Part shown: piece after piece, positions 1 through 9,244 of the stretch
How positions within the stretch are numbered: position 1 is the first letter of the stretch
Layout of the letters: every line of letters starts with the position of its first letter
Translations under genes and position numbers: made by a program
Assembly (NCBI GenBank): GCA_026003195.1
Contig: BPGU01000002.1
Span: 682,001 to 746,000, forward strand
Length of the DNA stretch: 64,000 bases
DNA from: Armatimonadota bacterium
GTDB lineage: Bacteria > Armatimonadota > HRBIN16
Reading direction: 5' to 3'
The notes under the pieces: generated by a model
The model's database searches: none
What the model was told of the DNA's origin: nothing
The model's input: only the letters and a program-made list of their open reading frames with translations

Positions 1-2
1 CC

Positions 3-386
3 CAGTATCCCCTGGAGGTGTTCGAAGAGGACAGCCGTCTGGTGTTCGGCTGGTGGGCGGAAGACACCGTTGATTTACAGCGCGCATACGAATATGGAGA
101 GGCACATCTGGTGCAGTGTTACCTGCGCCACATCCTGCTGTTCAAGGCGCTGAAACGACGGTTTCCGATGCTGAAGATGAAGATATCTGACCCGACGGGC
201 TACTGGAAGACAGGTTCTCTGGACACTATGCTTCGGCGGCTACGCAAACTGCTCGCTTCTGAAGATTCGGTCGAGAGCCTGTTGCGCCAGGAGGGTTCAG
301 CGCAAGCATTGCCCAAAGCTGGCGCTGAAGCAGTGAGAGTGGCCATCCGACGCGAGGAGTTACACCACATCACCTCGCGCAACTGA
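3..386 (+). CDS. C-terminal part of an unrecognised protein (runs off left edge)
   Basis: The reading frame is open from base 3, so the gene enters from outside the window; the GTG at 18 is best read as an internal codon. About 127 residues are visible, ending at a TGA (384-386). The sequence is soluble-looking, has an aromatic stretch FGWWAEDTVDL near its beginning and a basic, Leu-rich helical second half. I recognise no domain or catalytic motif, and assign no function. A G+C-rich hairpin follows the stop, which fits the end of a transcript before the GH27 gene. Confidence 0.6.
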   Translation, partial: QYPLEVFEEDSRLVFGWWAEDTVDLQRAYEYGEAHLVQCYLRHILLFKALKRRFPMLKMKISDPTGYWKTGSLDTMLRRLRKLLASEDSVESLLRQEGSAQALPKAGAEAVRVAIRREELHHITSRN

Positions 387-390
387 CAAC

Positions 391-411
391 GGGCGGGGCA
401 TCCCCCCGCCC
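391..411 (+). terminator. G+C hairpin after the partial gene
   Basis: GGGCGGGG (391-398) can pair with CCCCGCCC (404-411). There is a C tract but no T tract after it, so intrinsic termination is possible but not certain. Confidence 0.35.
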
Positions 412-487
412 CCCCCCTCGGCAGGTAACCTCCCCCTCTACCTCGAAACGAAAACTGACCCAAATCTTGCTGTGAAGGAGGAAGAGA

Positions 488-1612
488 ATGCTTGCACCAA
501 CACCCCCTATGGGATGGAATAGCTGGAACACGTTTGGCGCGGATATTCATGAAGAGCTCATTCGGCAGGTTGCCGACGTGTTTGTGGAAGCCGGATTGAA
601 AGAAGCCGGTTATACCTACGTGGTCATTGATGACCTGTGGGAAGCGGACGAACGCGACGACAAAGGTCGCCTGGTGCCAGACCCGAAGAAGTTCCCCAGC
701 GGCATGAAGGCGCTGGCAGACTACGTGCATAGCAAGGGGCTGAAGTTCGGCATCTACTCCTGCGCGGGCACGCACACCTGCGCGGGCAAACCCGCCAGCT
801 ACGGCTACGAGGAGATAGACGCCCAGACCTTCGCCGAGTGGGGCGTGGACTACCTCAAGTACGACTTCTGCTACAAACCGGCAGGCGTCGATGGTCCCTC
901 CCTGTACAGGCGCATGGGGCAGGCGTTGCGGGCTACCGGTCGCCCCATCGTCTTCAGCCTGTGCGAGTGGGGAAGCAACGAGCCGTGGAAGTGGGGCGCG
1001 AGTGTGGGCGGACACCTCTGGCGCACTACCGGCGACATCAACGACTCATGGGAGAGTATCGAGAAGATTGGCTTCAGCCAGAACGGGCTGGAGGCATACG
1101 CCGGTCCCGACCACTGGAACGACCCCGATATGCTCGTGGTGGGCATGTACGGCAAGGGCAACGTGGCACGGGGCGGCTGCACGGACAACGAGTACCGCGT
1201 GCATTTCGCGCTGTGGTGCCTGCTGGCTGCGCCGCTGATGATAGGCTGTGACGTGCGCAACATGAACGCCTTCACCCACCAGCTGCTTACCAACAAGGGG
1301 TTGATTGCCATCAATCAGGACCCTCTGGGCAGACAGGGCTTTCGCGTCGGACAGGAATGGGAGCACTTCGAGACGTGGATGAAACCGCTGGCGGATGGCT
1401 CGGTGGCGGTGGGGCTGTTCAACCGTCATCAGAGCTGGCGGCGCGTGATGACCGCCCCGTGGGAGTCGCTGGGTATCCATGACCGCCGTCCCTGCCGCGT
1501 GCAAAACGTGATTACCGGCGAGGACTACGGCGTGTATACCCGCTTCTTCGGTGCGCCCGTAGACCCGCACGACGTGGTGGTGGTGAAGATTACCCCGCTC
1601 CGGGATGCGTGA
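488..1612 (+). CDS. Alpha-galactosidase, glycoside hydrolase family 27
   Basis: A 374-residue (beta/alpha)8 hydrolase that should release terminal alpha-linked galactose by a retaining mechanism. The N-terminus TPPMGWNSWN is the GH27 hallmark. YLKYDFC supplies the nucleophile Asp126, and LWRTTGDINDSW supplies the acid/base Asp183, aligning with Asp170 and Asp231 of human alpha-galactosidase A as I recall them. GPDHWNDPDMLVVG and INQDPLGRQG are further family motifs. No signal peptide is visible, so it is probably cytoplasmic. The ATG lies 8 bases after an AGGAGG-type site (AAGGAGGAAGAG). N-acetylgalactosaminidase activity is a less likely alternative in the same family. The catalytic set is complete. 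Confidence 0.95.
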   Translation: MLAPTPPMGWNSWNTFGADIHEELIRQVADVFVEAGLKEAGYTYVVIDDLWEADERDDKGRLVPDPKKFPSGMKALADYVHSKGLKFGIYSCAGTHTCAGKPASYGYEEIDAQTFAEWGVDYLKYDFCYKPAGVDGPSLYRRMGQALRATGRPIVFSLCEWGSNEPWKWGASVGGHLWRTTGDINDSWESIEKIGFSQNGLEAYAGPDHWNDPDMLVVGMYGKGNVARGGCTDNEYRVHFALWCLLAAPLMIGCDVRNMNAFTHQLLTNKGLIAINQDPLGRQGFRVGQEWEHFETWMKPLADGSVAVGLFNRHQSWRRVMTAPWESLGIHDRRPCRVQNVITGEDYGVYTRFFGAPVDPHDVVVVKITPLRDA

Positions 1613-1737
1613 GGTGATGAGGGCAGACACGGATGTCTGCCTCTGCAACGCTGATGCGTTCCGGTGCAAGCAGGGGCAACACTCTGTGGCTGACCCTAGT
1701 AAGGAAAGCGCCCAAATCACGCCGGAGGCACTACTTT

Positions 1738-1766
1738 CCCCCTCCCGAAGATTCTTCGGGAGGGGG
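1738..1766. terminator. Hairpin between convergent genes
   Basis: A perfect 14-base inverted repeat (1738-1751 with 1753-1766, arms CCCCCTCCCGAAGA and its complement) lies between the converging GH27 and HEAT genes. A smaller hairpin GGCAGAC/GTCTGCC sits at 1622-1641. Neither has a strong T tract; a bidirectional terminator role is inferred from position. Confidence 0.5.
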
Positions 1767-1776
1767 TGTTCCCGAT

Positions 1777-3147
1777 CTAGCGCAGACGTTCTCGAATGTG
1801 CTTGATGGTAAACGCGATACTTCGCTTTATCGTCTCATCCCGCTCCGTACGAAGCCGTTCTTCGAGAGCAGAGACTGTCGTTAAGTCTCCGTGGTTCTGC
1901 AAGTCTTGCAAGGCAGTTATGCGGACGCCAGCTTGAGGGCTGTTGAGAAACAAGTCTAGCAAGGCTGCGACCGCTCGTTTATCTGGAAACTTGCCGAGCG
2001 CATGGATAGCAGCCGTTTGCGAAAAACCGTCGCTTGTTTGTTTTGCCAGCGCGATAAGGTTCTCGATGGTTTCGGGCGCGGCGATGTCCCCCAGAGCCAT
2101 TATCGAGTTGACCCGCACGAAGCGTGATCCAGACGTTTCTGCCAGGTCAAGCAGCCTGGGCACCGCCTCTTTGACGCGCCACTCTCCCAGCAGTCGTGCG
2201 ACCATGCCTTGCGCTACTTCGGACGACTCCCCATGTGGCGGCTCGGAGAGATACTTCAAGAGCTGGGGAATAGCAGCCGTGCCCACGTAGTGCCGAAGCA
2301 CTTCATCTTCTTTCAACTTCGCATAGCTGCCTGCCATTGAGATCACTAACGTGTCCACTGCCTGCTGCAGACTCATCCCCTCCGTGCGCCACAGCCAGTA
2401 TACACAACCCGGGTCGGGTTCACCCGGCTCCAACGGTACTTGCTCAGCAGGATAATTCGGTGTGAACACTGCACGCATTTCGTGCTGAATAGCTTCGAGT
2501 GCTCTTCGGTCACCCAACCGTGCTAAAGGACGGATGAGAAACAGGGACCAGGGACCCTCACGCCACCGAGGACGTTGCCACACTTCCAGCAGCAAGGGCA
2601 CTGCCTCCTTTGCTTGTATAACCGCCAAAGCGCGCGCTCCTTCCGTAACACGGTCGAAGTACTCATAGTCTTTGGATCTTCCTCCCTCTCGCGGCTCGCT
2701 CCATTGCACCCAGCGCATCATTTCCTTCACGTAAGCTTCCCGACCGAGTGCCCTGTAGCGAATCCGCTCTATCGTCAGGAGGAGTACGTCGGCTATCTGC
2801 TCTTCTCCTCTCAAACGGTATCTCTGCGCAATCCGCTCAAGCTCGGGGATCACATCAGTATCCCCAATATCGCCGATGAAGTGGACGGCGTATGTCCGAC
2901 ATCGCCAACGCACCTCTTGTGACGCCTCGTTATCAGCCCTCTCAAACCATTCTGGACCGATATAACGTAAGAGGCTCTTTGGATTGGCGACCCCTAGATG
3001 GTGGATGTCGATCAGCTCCTGCGGTGTTGGCTTTAACAGAAGCGCGGGCATCCGCAAGCCCGGGCGCATACGCAACGGTGAATCTGCATGAACAACCACA
3101 CCGGTGAATACAGCCAGGATTGGCAACCAGAGCAAAAGACGTCTCAT
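1777..3147 (-). CDS. Secreted HEAT-repeat protein
   Basis: A 456-residue protein that starts with a Sec signal peptide (MRRLLLWLPILAVFTGVVVHA) and is then largely alpha-helical repeats. Clear HEAT-type units occur toward the C-terminus, for example VNSIMALGDIAAPETIENLIAL, AAIHALGKFPDKRAVAALLDL and ITALQDLQNHGDLTTVSALEERL, each a pair of helices with the usual conserved Ala, Asp and Leu positions. Such folds are protein-binding scaffolds; no catalytic residues are evident. A GGAGGG ribosome site precedes the ATG. Its target is unknown. It converges on the GH27 gene and follows, 40 bases away, the minus-strand metallopeptidase-like gene, with which it may be cotranscribed. Confidence 0.8.
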   Translation of the reverse strand: MRRLLLWLPILAVFTGVVVHADSPLRMRPGLRMPALLLKPTPQELIDIHHLGVANPKSLLRYIGPEWFERADNEASQEVRWRCRTYAVHFIGDIGDTDVIPELERIAQRYRLRGEEQIADVLLLTIERIRYRALGREAYVKEMMRWVQWSEPREGGRSKDYEYFDRVTEGARALAVIQAKEAVPLLLEVWQRPRWREGPWSLFLIRPLARLGDRRALEAIQHEMRAVFTPNYPAEQVPLEPGEPDPGCVYWLWRTEGMSLQQAVDTLVISMAGSYAKLKEDEVLRHYVGTAAIPQLLKYLSEPPHGESSEVAQGMVARLLGEWRVKEAVPRLLDLAETSGSRFVRVNSIMALGDIAAPETIENLIALAKQTSDGFSQTAAIHALGKFPDKRAVAALLDLFLNSPQAGVRITALQDLQNHGDLTTVSALEERLRTERDETIKRSIAFTIKHIRERLR

Positions 3148-3187
3148 GGATATCCCTCCTTTTTGCGAGAATAGTGTCTTTGCGCCT

Positions 3188-5231
3188 TCAGTAATCCTGC
3201 CGTCCTCCTACCGACCAGTCATTGGCGTCAAGTACGCCAATGACGTAGGGTGGGACACCGCCAGGGGCCCCCCATTCGCCCCAAAGATACGCAATGGCTT
3301 CTCCGTCCTTTATGTTGCCTTTTATTCCTGCTCCAGCCCCAATGAACCATCTCTCGATGGAATAAGGAAGCATGTAGTCGCAATGATAGGATAGCTTATT
3401 GTTGTCGTCCTCCTCGAATTTGTCACCCAGTCCATCTTGGTCAAAGTCCCACAGGACGTTGAAAGGTTTCCAGTTAGGGTAGTCCCCAATGTCGGCGCTG
3501 GTAAATCCACCCCAGTCTTCTATAAACCAATTTCTGTGAGCCATCTCGTGCGTCAAGGCAACGGCTACTAGGTCAATCCCTCCAGCCGTGTGACCGAGTG
3601 AGCTATCCAGAGGATTGTGGTCGTTGTAGTGCTCTACTGTCGGACGCTGAAAGATATAAATTCGCCCCCGGTAAGGCTCACTCCACTGCACTGCTCCGAA
3701 CCTGCCATTGTGGTCGAAAAGCGCGAGAGTATCGGGAGAGAGTCCCTGAAAAGGAGCAGGCGCATAGTAAACAACATACTGTCCCGCTAAGTTAGGGTCG
3801 GTCTCGTTAAACCCATAAGGACTGAGAACCCGTCCCCAGTGTCCGAGGCGATCGTCGAACCAGTTTTGTGGTTCGTAAATGCCTTCAATAGTCGCACCTC
3901 GCGCAGGGTTTATCTCTTCATCATAATGGCAGCGGTGGAAACCGAGAATGCGCGAGGCGCTCCTTGTATCCGTAATCTCCTGTGGCGGCACTGGAGGCGG
4001 CAGCGGTGTTCCCCTAAAGGTTGCGCTGGCGCTGAACACGAAGCGCCGGTGCTCTTCATCTACGCCAATCGGTATAAGAACTTCTCTCCCCGTAAACGTT
4101 CCCCAAGGCGTGTTCCACTGTACATCAGCGTCGGCCAGTTGCCAGTAAATGCCAAGGCGTGCGGAAGCGATAAACCTCACCGCGAACGAGGAATCTGCTG
4201 CGGAAGCTACAGGAGTACCACCTATAGGATATGCTTGTGCCGAGATGTGTAGTGTCGGACGGCTGACTACTTTGAAGTGGATTGGAACCGCTACGGAATC
4301 ATCTACGCGTGAGGGTACAGAGGAGCCATCCGTGGCTGTACACTCTACCACGACGTCTTGTTCCGTCTGCCAGGGATATAGCTCTTCAGGATAATACAAG
4401 GCAACATGGGAAGTTCCTGAGCCTATCACAGGAACAAGAGCTCCCCTTCCTGAAAGCAGGCGCCATTCGCACTGCAAGTTTTCGGGCTCTTCCCTCTCCT
4501 TATTAGGTGGGAACTCGGTTCCGTCCGACGCTACCAATTTAGTAGTATCGTAGTCAACCAACACAACATGCAGTCCTATTGGCGCAGGGTCGAAAGCTGC
4601 ATCCGCAAATGCCTCGCCGTTTTCCGGGTAGACAGCAAGAACCTGCATGGTCTCTCCTGCGCTATATATCTTCTTGGGGAGTCTCAGCGCTGTACTCAAT
4701 CCGTATGCCTCTGCAGCAATGTTCAGCCGCCATAATCCGGAATCCGGGAGGTATCTGACAAAAGGCTGCCCTGCTGTTACTTCTGTCCAGAACACAACAG
4801 GTTCCGACACGTCTTCGCGCACAGCCTCGATGCGCACGCTCAAAGAAGTACCTTGCCACCCCTCGATGTCTATCACTCCTTTCATTGCGTATCCTGTCGC
4901 TGGCATAGGCTGCCTCGACAACGCGGGGTCAAACGGCTCCGCACCCACTGCACCGAAATTGCGCACCACGATGCCGTAGTCAAACAGCGTCACTTCCAGA
5001 TCACCGTCCAGATCGGCTCGGGGGTCCCAGTTGGGGTCATTCGGTGTGCTCCCGAAAGCGTTCACCACAATGCCGAAGTCAAAGAGGGTCACTTCGTTAT
5101 CGCCGTCGCAGTCGCCGTTGAGCAGGGTGATGTGCAGGTCTTGCGCTTGCAGGGGAGACAACAGCACGCACACACTTAAAACTGCCCAGGCGATAAGGGG
5201 GGGGGGTAGAAAAGCGTGCTTTGCAAGACAT
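3188..5231 (-). pseudogene. Secreted HExxH protein with N-terminal dockerin-like loops; signal peptide out of frame
   Basis: The main frame (3188-5173) encodes about 660 residues. It opens with two dockerin-like calcium loops (DCDGDNEVTLFDFGIVV and DLDGDLEVTLFDYGIVV), continues through beta-rich sandwich-like sequence, and carries a zincin motif THEMAHR near residue 540, coded around 3537-3551. Its own GTG at 5173 gives a poor signal peptide. An ATG at 5231, behind AGGGAGG, starts MSCKARFSTPPP but shifts frame at a run of ten G (5197-5206). With nine G the frame continues as LIAWAVLSVCVLLSPLQAQD, a good Sec signal peptide that joins the main frame exactly. The gene is therefore either phase-variable, recently broken, or misread at the homopolymer. 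A metalloprotease role rests only on HExxH. Confidence 0.65.
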
Positions 5232-5279
5232 CTTGAATAACCTCCCTTCGTCCATCGCCTGTTCCACAGGCTTACTTAC

Positions 5280-5309
5280 AGTATATACCTGATGTGCAAT
5301 GTTTGTCAA
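5280..5309 (-). promoter_or_regulatory. Sigma-70-type promoter for the HExxH gene
   Basis: On the minus strand TTGACA (5309-5304) and TATACT (5285-5280) are separated by 18 bases, about 50 bases upstream of the ATG at 5231. This supports 5231, not 5173, as the intended start. Confidence 0.7.
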
Positions 5310-5337
5310 GCGTTTTTAGTAAATGCGCCAGGAGATT

Positions 5338-6508
5338 GTTACCAGGTGCAAAGCGATACATTGCTACTCTACTGGTTGAAAAAAGCTGGCGTCCCTGATA
5401 TACACCAATACTGGAAACAATGTCAGGAGGAACGCCAGCAATGGAACTTTCATACAACCAGGTGTATCACATGAACCCAACAGAAGCAAGAAAACAGATG
5501 GTGCATACCTATCTGCAAACGGGTAGCATCAGTCACACCGCCAAGGTGTGGAACACCTCGCGACAGGTCGTGCGCAAATGGGTAAAACGCTACCAGCAGC
5601 AGGCAGAGGCAGGCTTGCAAGACCGCTCCCGTCGCCCGCATACCTGCCCACGCCAGACGCCTGCGTGTGTAGAGCAGCAGGTGCTGCAAGCCAGAGAGCG
5701 CACGGGCTACGGCAGCAAGCGGTTAGCGTGGTATTTGTGGCGCGAGCAGGGCATCCAATGCTCAGCGCACACTATTCGTCACATCCTGCGTCGTCATGGG
5801 GTCAGTTGCAGGCGCAAGAAGCGCAGGGTGTTGTATCCGGCGCACTGGGCATGGGAGAAGCATAACGACTACTGGCTGGCACAAGTGGACGTGAAAGAGA
5901 TATGGGACAAGCAGGCATTGGGTGGGTGGTTATATGAGCATGCCAAGCGCAAGGGTTTGCCTCGCTACCAGTATACCTTCTGTGAGTGTCGGAAGCGGTG
6001 TCGTTTTCTGGCATACGGGCACGAGTTGCACCAGAGCAACGTGCTGTTTTTTGTGTATTTGGTGATGCGCTGGATACGTGGCTTCGGCATTGGGGAGCAG
6101 GTGGTGTGGCAGACGGACTGGGGCAGTGAGTTTGGTGGGGATGATGTGGAAAAGATAGCGCAGTGACAACAGCGTTACTTTGCGCCGTTGGGGGCACAGT
6201 TGGCTCGTTACCCGAAGGGTCGCAAGGGCTACAATGGTCGTGTAGAGCGTTCGCATCGCACCGATGATGAGGAGTTTTATGTTCCGTTGTTGGGCAAGCT
6301 AGAGGATGTGGGTTCTTTTCTGGTGGTGGCATCGGGTTGGCAGGCGTATTACAACCTGCAGCGAGTGCATAGTGGGAAGGGGATGGAGGGAAAGACGCCG
6401 TATGAGAAGTTGCTGGAGTTAGGGTATACCGTGCCGGAGGAGTTCATGCTGTTTCCGGTGGTGTTGTTGGATGGGGTGAGTGCTTCTTGGCAGCTGGAGA
6501 CTGGTAAC
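5338..6508 (+). mobile_element. IS481-like insertion sequence, approximate limits
   Basis: The element surrounds a broken DDE transposase. GTTACCAG at 5338-5345 and its complement CTGGTAAC at 6501-6508 form a short inverted pair that could mark the ends, with further similarity just outside (AGATTG versus AGATCG). The transposase frame continues past 6508, so these limits are tentative. No target duplication could be identified. Confidence 0.4.
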
Positions 6509-6586
6509 GATCTATTGCCACATTACATTTTCGGAACCAGCTGCAAACTTTTTCTGCTTTCCTCTCGGTTGGATGTTTGCGGCTGA
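5441..6586 (+). pseudogene. IS481-family transposase with an in-frame TGA
   Basis: The protein has an N-terminal helix-turn-helix (TGSISHTAKVWNTSRQVVRKWVKRY) and an integrase-core DDE domain: Asp in LAQVDVKEIWD, Asp in VVWQTDWGSEFGG and Glu in NGRVERSHRTDDEEF. A TGA at 6164-6166 splits it after DVEKIAQ, and the same frame resumes at once with QQRYFAPLGAQLARYPKGRK. The second part carries the catalytic Glu, so neither half should be active alone. I prefer the ATG at 5441, ten bases after AGGAGG (5425-5430), to the ATG at 5420. The frame runs to 6586, but its last 30 residues may be read-through beyond the element. Confidence 0.8.
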
Positions 6587-6624
6587 AGCCGCACCCCTTC
6601 AGACAAAGCCAGCCAAGACTGGCT
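6578..6624. terminator. Two small hairpins downstream of the transposase
   Basis: TGCGGCTGAAGCCGCA (6578-6593) is nearly perfect dyad symmetry, and AGCCAG (6607-6612) pairs with CTGGCT (6619-6624). They lie between the decayed insertion sequence and the GH78 gene. A terminator or REP-like role is inferred from position only. Confidence 0.3.
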
Positions 6625-6633
6625 GAGTGAGTG

Positions 6634-6660
6634 CTGGAGGGCGAGGCTCCCGCCGAGCCG
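6634..6660 (+). repeat. Single arm of a dispersed palindromic repeat
   Basis: CTGGAGGGCGAGGCTCCCGC and the seven bases after it closely match both arms of the palindromic repeat at 32041-32111, suggesting a small dispersed REP or MITE-like family in this genome. Confidence 0.5.
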
Positions 6661-6763
6661 TCCCTTCGGGTCTACGACTTTCGAACACCCTCAGCGTCTT
6701 TGGGAGCCGGTAAGGGATTTTTCGAGGCGGAGGCGTATAATGGATGGAGAAAGGAGGTACATC

Positions 6764-9172
6764 ATGCGCGTTTTGATAGACAGCTATCCTTTTGCCGAAC
6801 AGACGAAAGACCGCCCGTGGGATGAAAGAGGTGTGTGGCGTGCTCGCTGGATAGGTCACCCGGAGCCTCTCCAACCGCCGGTCGTGCTGGCGTTCCGCAA
6901 CCGGTTCACGGTAAAACAGGAGGAAACGGTGCGCGTGCACGTTTCCGCCGATGAACGCTACGAGCTCTATCTGGACGGCAAGCGCATCGGCAGGGGACCG
7001 GAGCGCGGCGACCGCCATCACTGGTTCTTCGAGACCTACGACCTGCCCCTCCCTGCGGGCGAGCATGTGCTGGTAGCACGGGTGTGGGTGCTGGGCGAGC
7101 TGGCACCGATTGCGCAGATGACCCAACCGCCGCAGGGCTTCGTGCTCTGCCCGCAGCAAACGGAATGGGATGCCCTTCTCGCTACCGGTGTGGCGCAGTG
7201 GGAGGTAAAGCAGCTGGACGGCTTCCAGCCCTTCTCCTCGCTGGGCGGATGGTTCACTGGCGCGATGCTGAAGGTGGACGGCAGCCGCGTGCCGTGGGGC
7301 TTCGAGCGCGGCAAGGGCGATGGCTGGCAACCCGCCAGAGCGCTGGCGCACGCCAACTCCATGCACCGGGGCGACCGCCTGCCGGAACATGTGTTGCAGC
7401 CTGCCACCCTTCTGCCGATGATAGAACGCGCATGGCAGGGAGCGAAAGTGCGCTTCGTGGCGAATCTGCAGGCAGAGAGCACCGCGAATATCCCTGTTCG
7501 CCTCGCTGAGCATCTTGCCGAAGAATCGGACGGCTGGCAGGCGTTGCTGGACGGCAAAGCCTCTTTGACCATCCCACCCCATACTGCGCGCCGCGTCATC
7601 GTGGACATGGGCAACTACGTGTGCGCCTACCCCGAGGTGGTGCTGAGCGGGGGCAAAGGGGCTTCGGTGCGCATCCACTGGCAGGAGGCGCTGTATGAGG
7701 ATCCCCGTCACAGCGTGAAGGGCAACCGCGACGAGATTGATGGCAAGACCTTCTGCATGGTGTGGCACCTGAAAGACGGCTTCGGCGATACCTTTATGAC
7801 CGATGGAGGCAAAGGCAGACGGTTCGACACCCACTGGTGGCGCGCGGGGCGATATGTGGAAATCGTCGTCCGCACCGCCGACGAGCCGCTGACCATGGAT
7901 AGCCTGACCTTCCTCGAAACGCGCTACCCGCTGGAGAAGGAAAGCACCTTCACCGCCGACGACCGGCGCATCGAGCCGATTACCCAAATTGCGGTGCGTG
8001 CCTTGCAGATGTGCTCGCACGAGACTTACATGGACTGCCCCTTCTACGAGCAGCTGATGTACGTGGGCGACACCCGCCTGCAGGTGCTGGTCACCTACGC
8101 CATCACCCGCGACGACCGTCTGCCCCGCAAGGCGTTGCTGATGTTCGATTCGTCGCGTACCAACGTCGGCATCACGCAATCACGCTACCCTTCGCGCTGG
8201 GAGCAGATTATCCCGCCCTTCTCGCTGTGGTGGGTGGCGATGGTGCATGACTACGCCATGTGGCGCGATGACCTGCGTTTCGTGCGCGAGCGGATGCCCG
8301 GCGTGCGTAGCGTGATGGAAGCACACCTGGCACATCGAACCGAAGAGGGGTTATTCCGTTGCATCGACGGCTGGAACTACGCCGACTGGGTGCACACCTG
8401 GCGCAACGGCATCCCGCCCGCCACCGAAGGCATCTCCGGCGTGCACAACTGGCATCTGGTCTACACGCTGAACCTGTGGGCGCAGCTGGAGCGCATCGCC
8501 GGCGAACCGGAGCTGGCACAGCGCGCCGAGCGTCTGCGCGACGAACTCGCACGAGTGGCTACCGAACGCTTCTGGAACGAGCAACGGGGCTTGTTCGCGG
8601 ACGACCTGACGCACGAGCACTTCTCCGAGCACACGCAGTGCCTCGCCATCCTGAGCGGTTGCGTGGACGCTGCCAGGCAACAACGCATCGCCAGTGTGCT
8701 CACCCAGCCCAACGAACTCGCGCAGACCACCATCTACTTCTCGCACTACCTGTTCGAGACACTGCGCGTGCTGGGGCGCACCGACCTCATCCTGAAGCGT
8801 CTGGATGACTGGTATGCGCTCACCCAAAACGGTTTGAAAACCACCATCGAATCGCCCGAGCCGACCCGTTCCGACTGCCATGCGTGGGGTGCACATCCGG
8901 TGTTTCACCTCTTTGCCACCATACTGGGCATCCGTCCCGCCGCGCCCGGCTTCCGCGAGGTGGTTATCCATCCCCAGCTGGGCGGGCTGAATCAGGCAGA
9001 AGGCACGCTGGTGCACCCGCAGGGTGAAATCTCGGTGCGTTGTCGGCGCGAAGGGGAAAAGATGCAGGTGGAGGTGCTGTTGCCCACAGGCGTCCGGGGC
9101 ACGCTGGTATCTGGCGACACCCGTCATCCCATCCCGGACGGCCACAGCCGGATGGAAATACCCGGCAGATGA
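6764..9172 (+). CDS. Alpha-L-rhamnosidase-like protein, glycoside hydrolase family 78
   Basis: An 802-residue enzyme expected to cleave terminal alpha-L-rhamnose from glycosides. The N-terminal third is beta-sandwich-like (VRVHVSADERYELYLDGKRIG is a typical carbohydrate-binding-like strand pattern). The central (alpha/alpha)6 barrel contains HETYMDCPFYEQLMYVGDTR, the most characteristic stretch of bacterial GH78 enzymes, with acidic residues in the DCP...E and GD motifs. A short beta domain closes the protein (FREVVIHPQLGGL). I chose the ATG at 6764 because AAAGGAGGT precedes it by six bases; an in-frame ATG lies at 6740. TATAAT at 6736-6741 could be a -10 element giving a very short leader. 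No signal peptide is visible. Confidence 0.85.
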   Translation: MRVLIDSYPFAEQTKDRPWDERGVWRARWIGHPEPLQPPVVLAFRNRFTVKQEETVRVHVSADERYELYLDGKRIGRGPERGDRHHWFFETYDLPLPAGEHVLVARVWVLGELAPIAQMTQPPQGFVLCPQQTEWDALLATGVAQWEVKQLDGFQPFSSLGGWFTGAMLKVDGSRVPWGFERGKGDGWQPARALAHANSMHRGDRLPEHVLQPATLLPMIERAWQGAKVRFVANLQAESTANIPVRLAEHLAEESDGWQALLDGKASLTIPPHTARRVIVDMGNYVCAYPEVVLSGGKGASVRIHWQEALYEDPRHSVKGNRDEIDGKTFCMVWHLKDGFGDTFMTDGGKGRRFDTHWWRAGRYVEIVVRTADEPLTMDSLTFLETRYPLEKESTFTADDRRIEPITQIAVRALQMCSHETYMDCPFYEQLMYVGDTRLQVLVTYAITRDDRLPRKALLMFDSSRTNVGITQSRYPSRWEQIIPPFSLWWVAMVHDYAMWRDDLRFVRERMPGVRSVMEAHLAHRTEEGLFRCIDGWNYADWVHTWRNGIPPATEGISGVHNWHLVYTLNLWAQLERIAGEPELAQRAERLRDELARVATERFWNEQRGLFADDLTHEHFSEHTQCLAILSGCVDAARQQRIASVLTQPNELAQTTIYFSHYLFETLRVLGRTDLILKRLDDWYALTQNGLKTTIESPEPTRSDCHAWGAHPVFHLFATILGIRPAAPGFREVVIHPQLGGLNQAEGTLVHPQGEISVRCRREGEKMQVEVLLPTGVRGTLVSGDTRHPIPDGHSRMEIPGR

Positions 9173-9244
9173 CGCAAGGTTCTTTACAGACAGGGGGGAA
9201 CAGACTACCCCCCTGCCTGTAGAACACACATCAGGAGGTTCGTG

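Noticed and set aside
6599-8179. A 526-codon minus-strand frame opposite the GH78 gene
   Set aside because: It is the antisense shadow of a high-G+C gene; its translation has no domain, and the plus strand has clear family motifs. The same applies to long antisense frames at 8351-9697, 13282-14565, 27000-27880 and 58785-59705.
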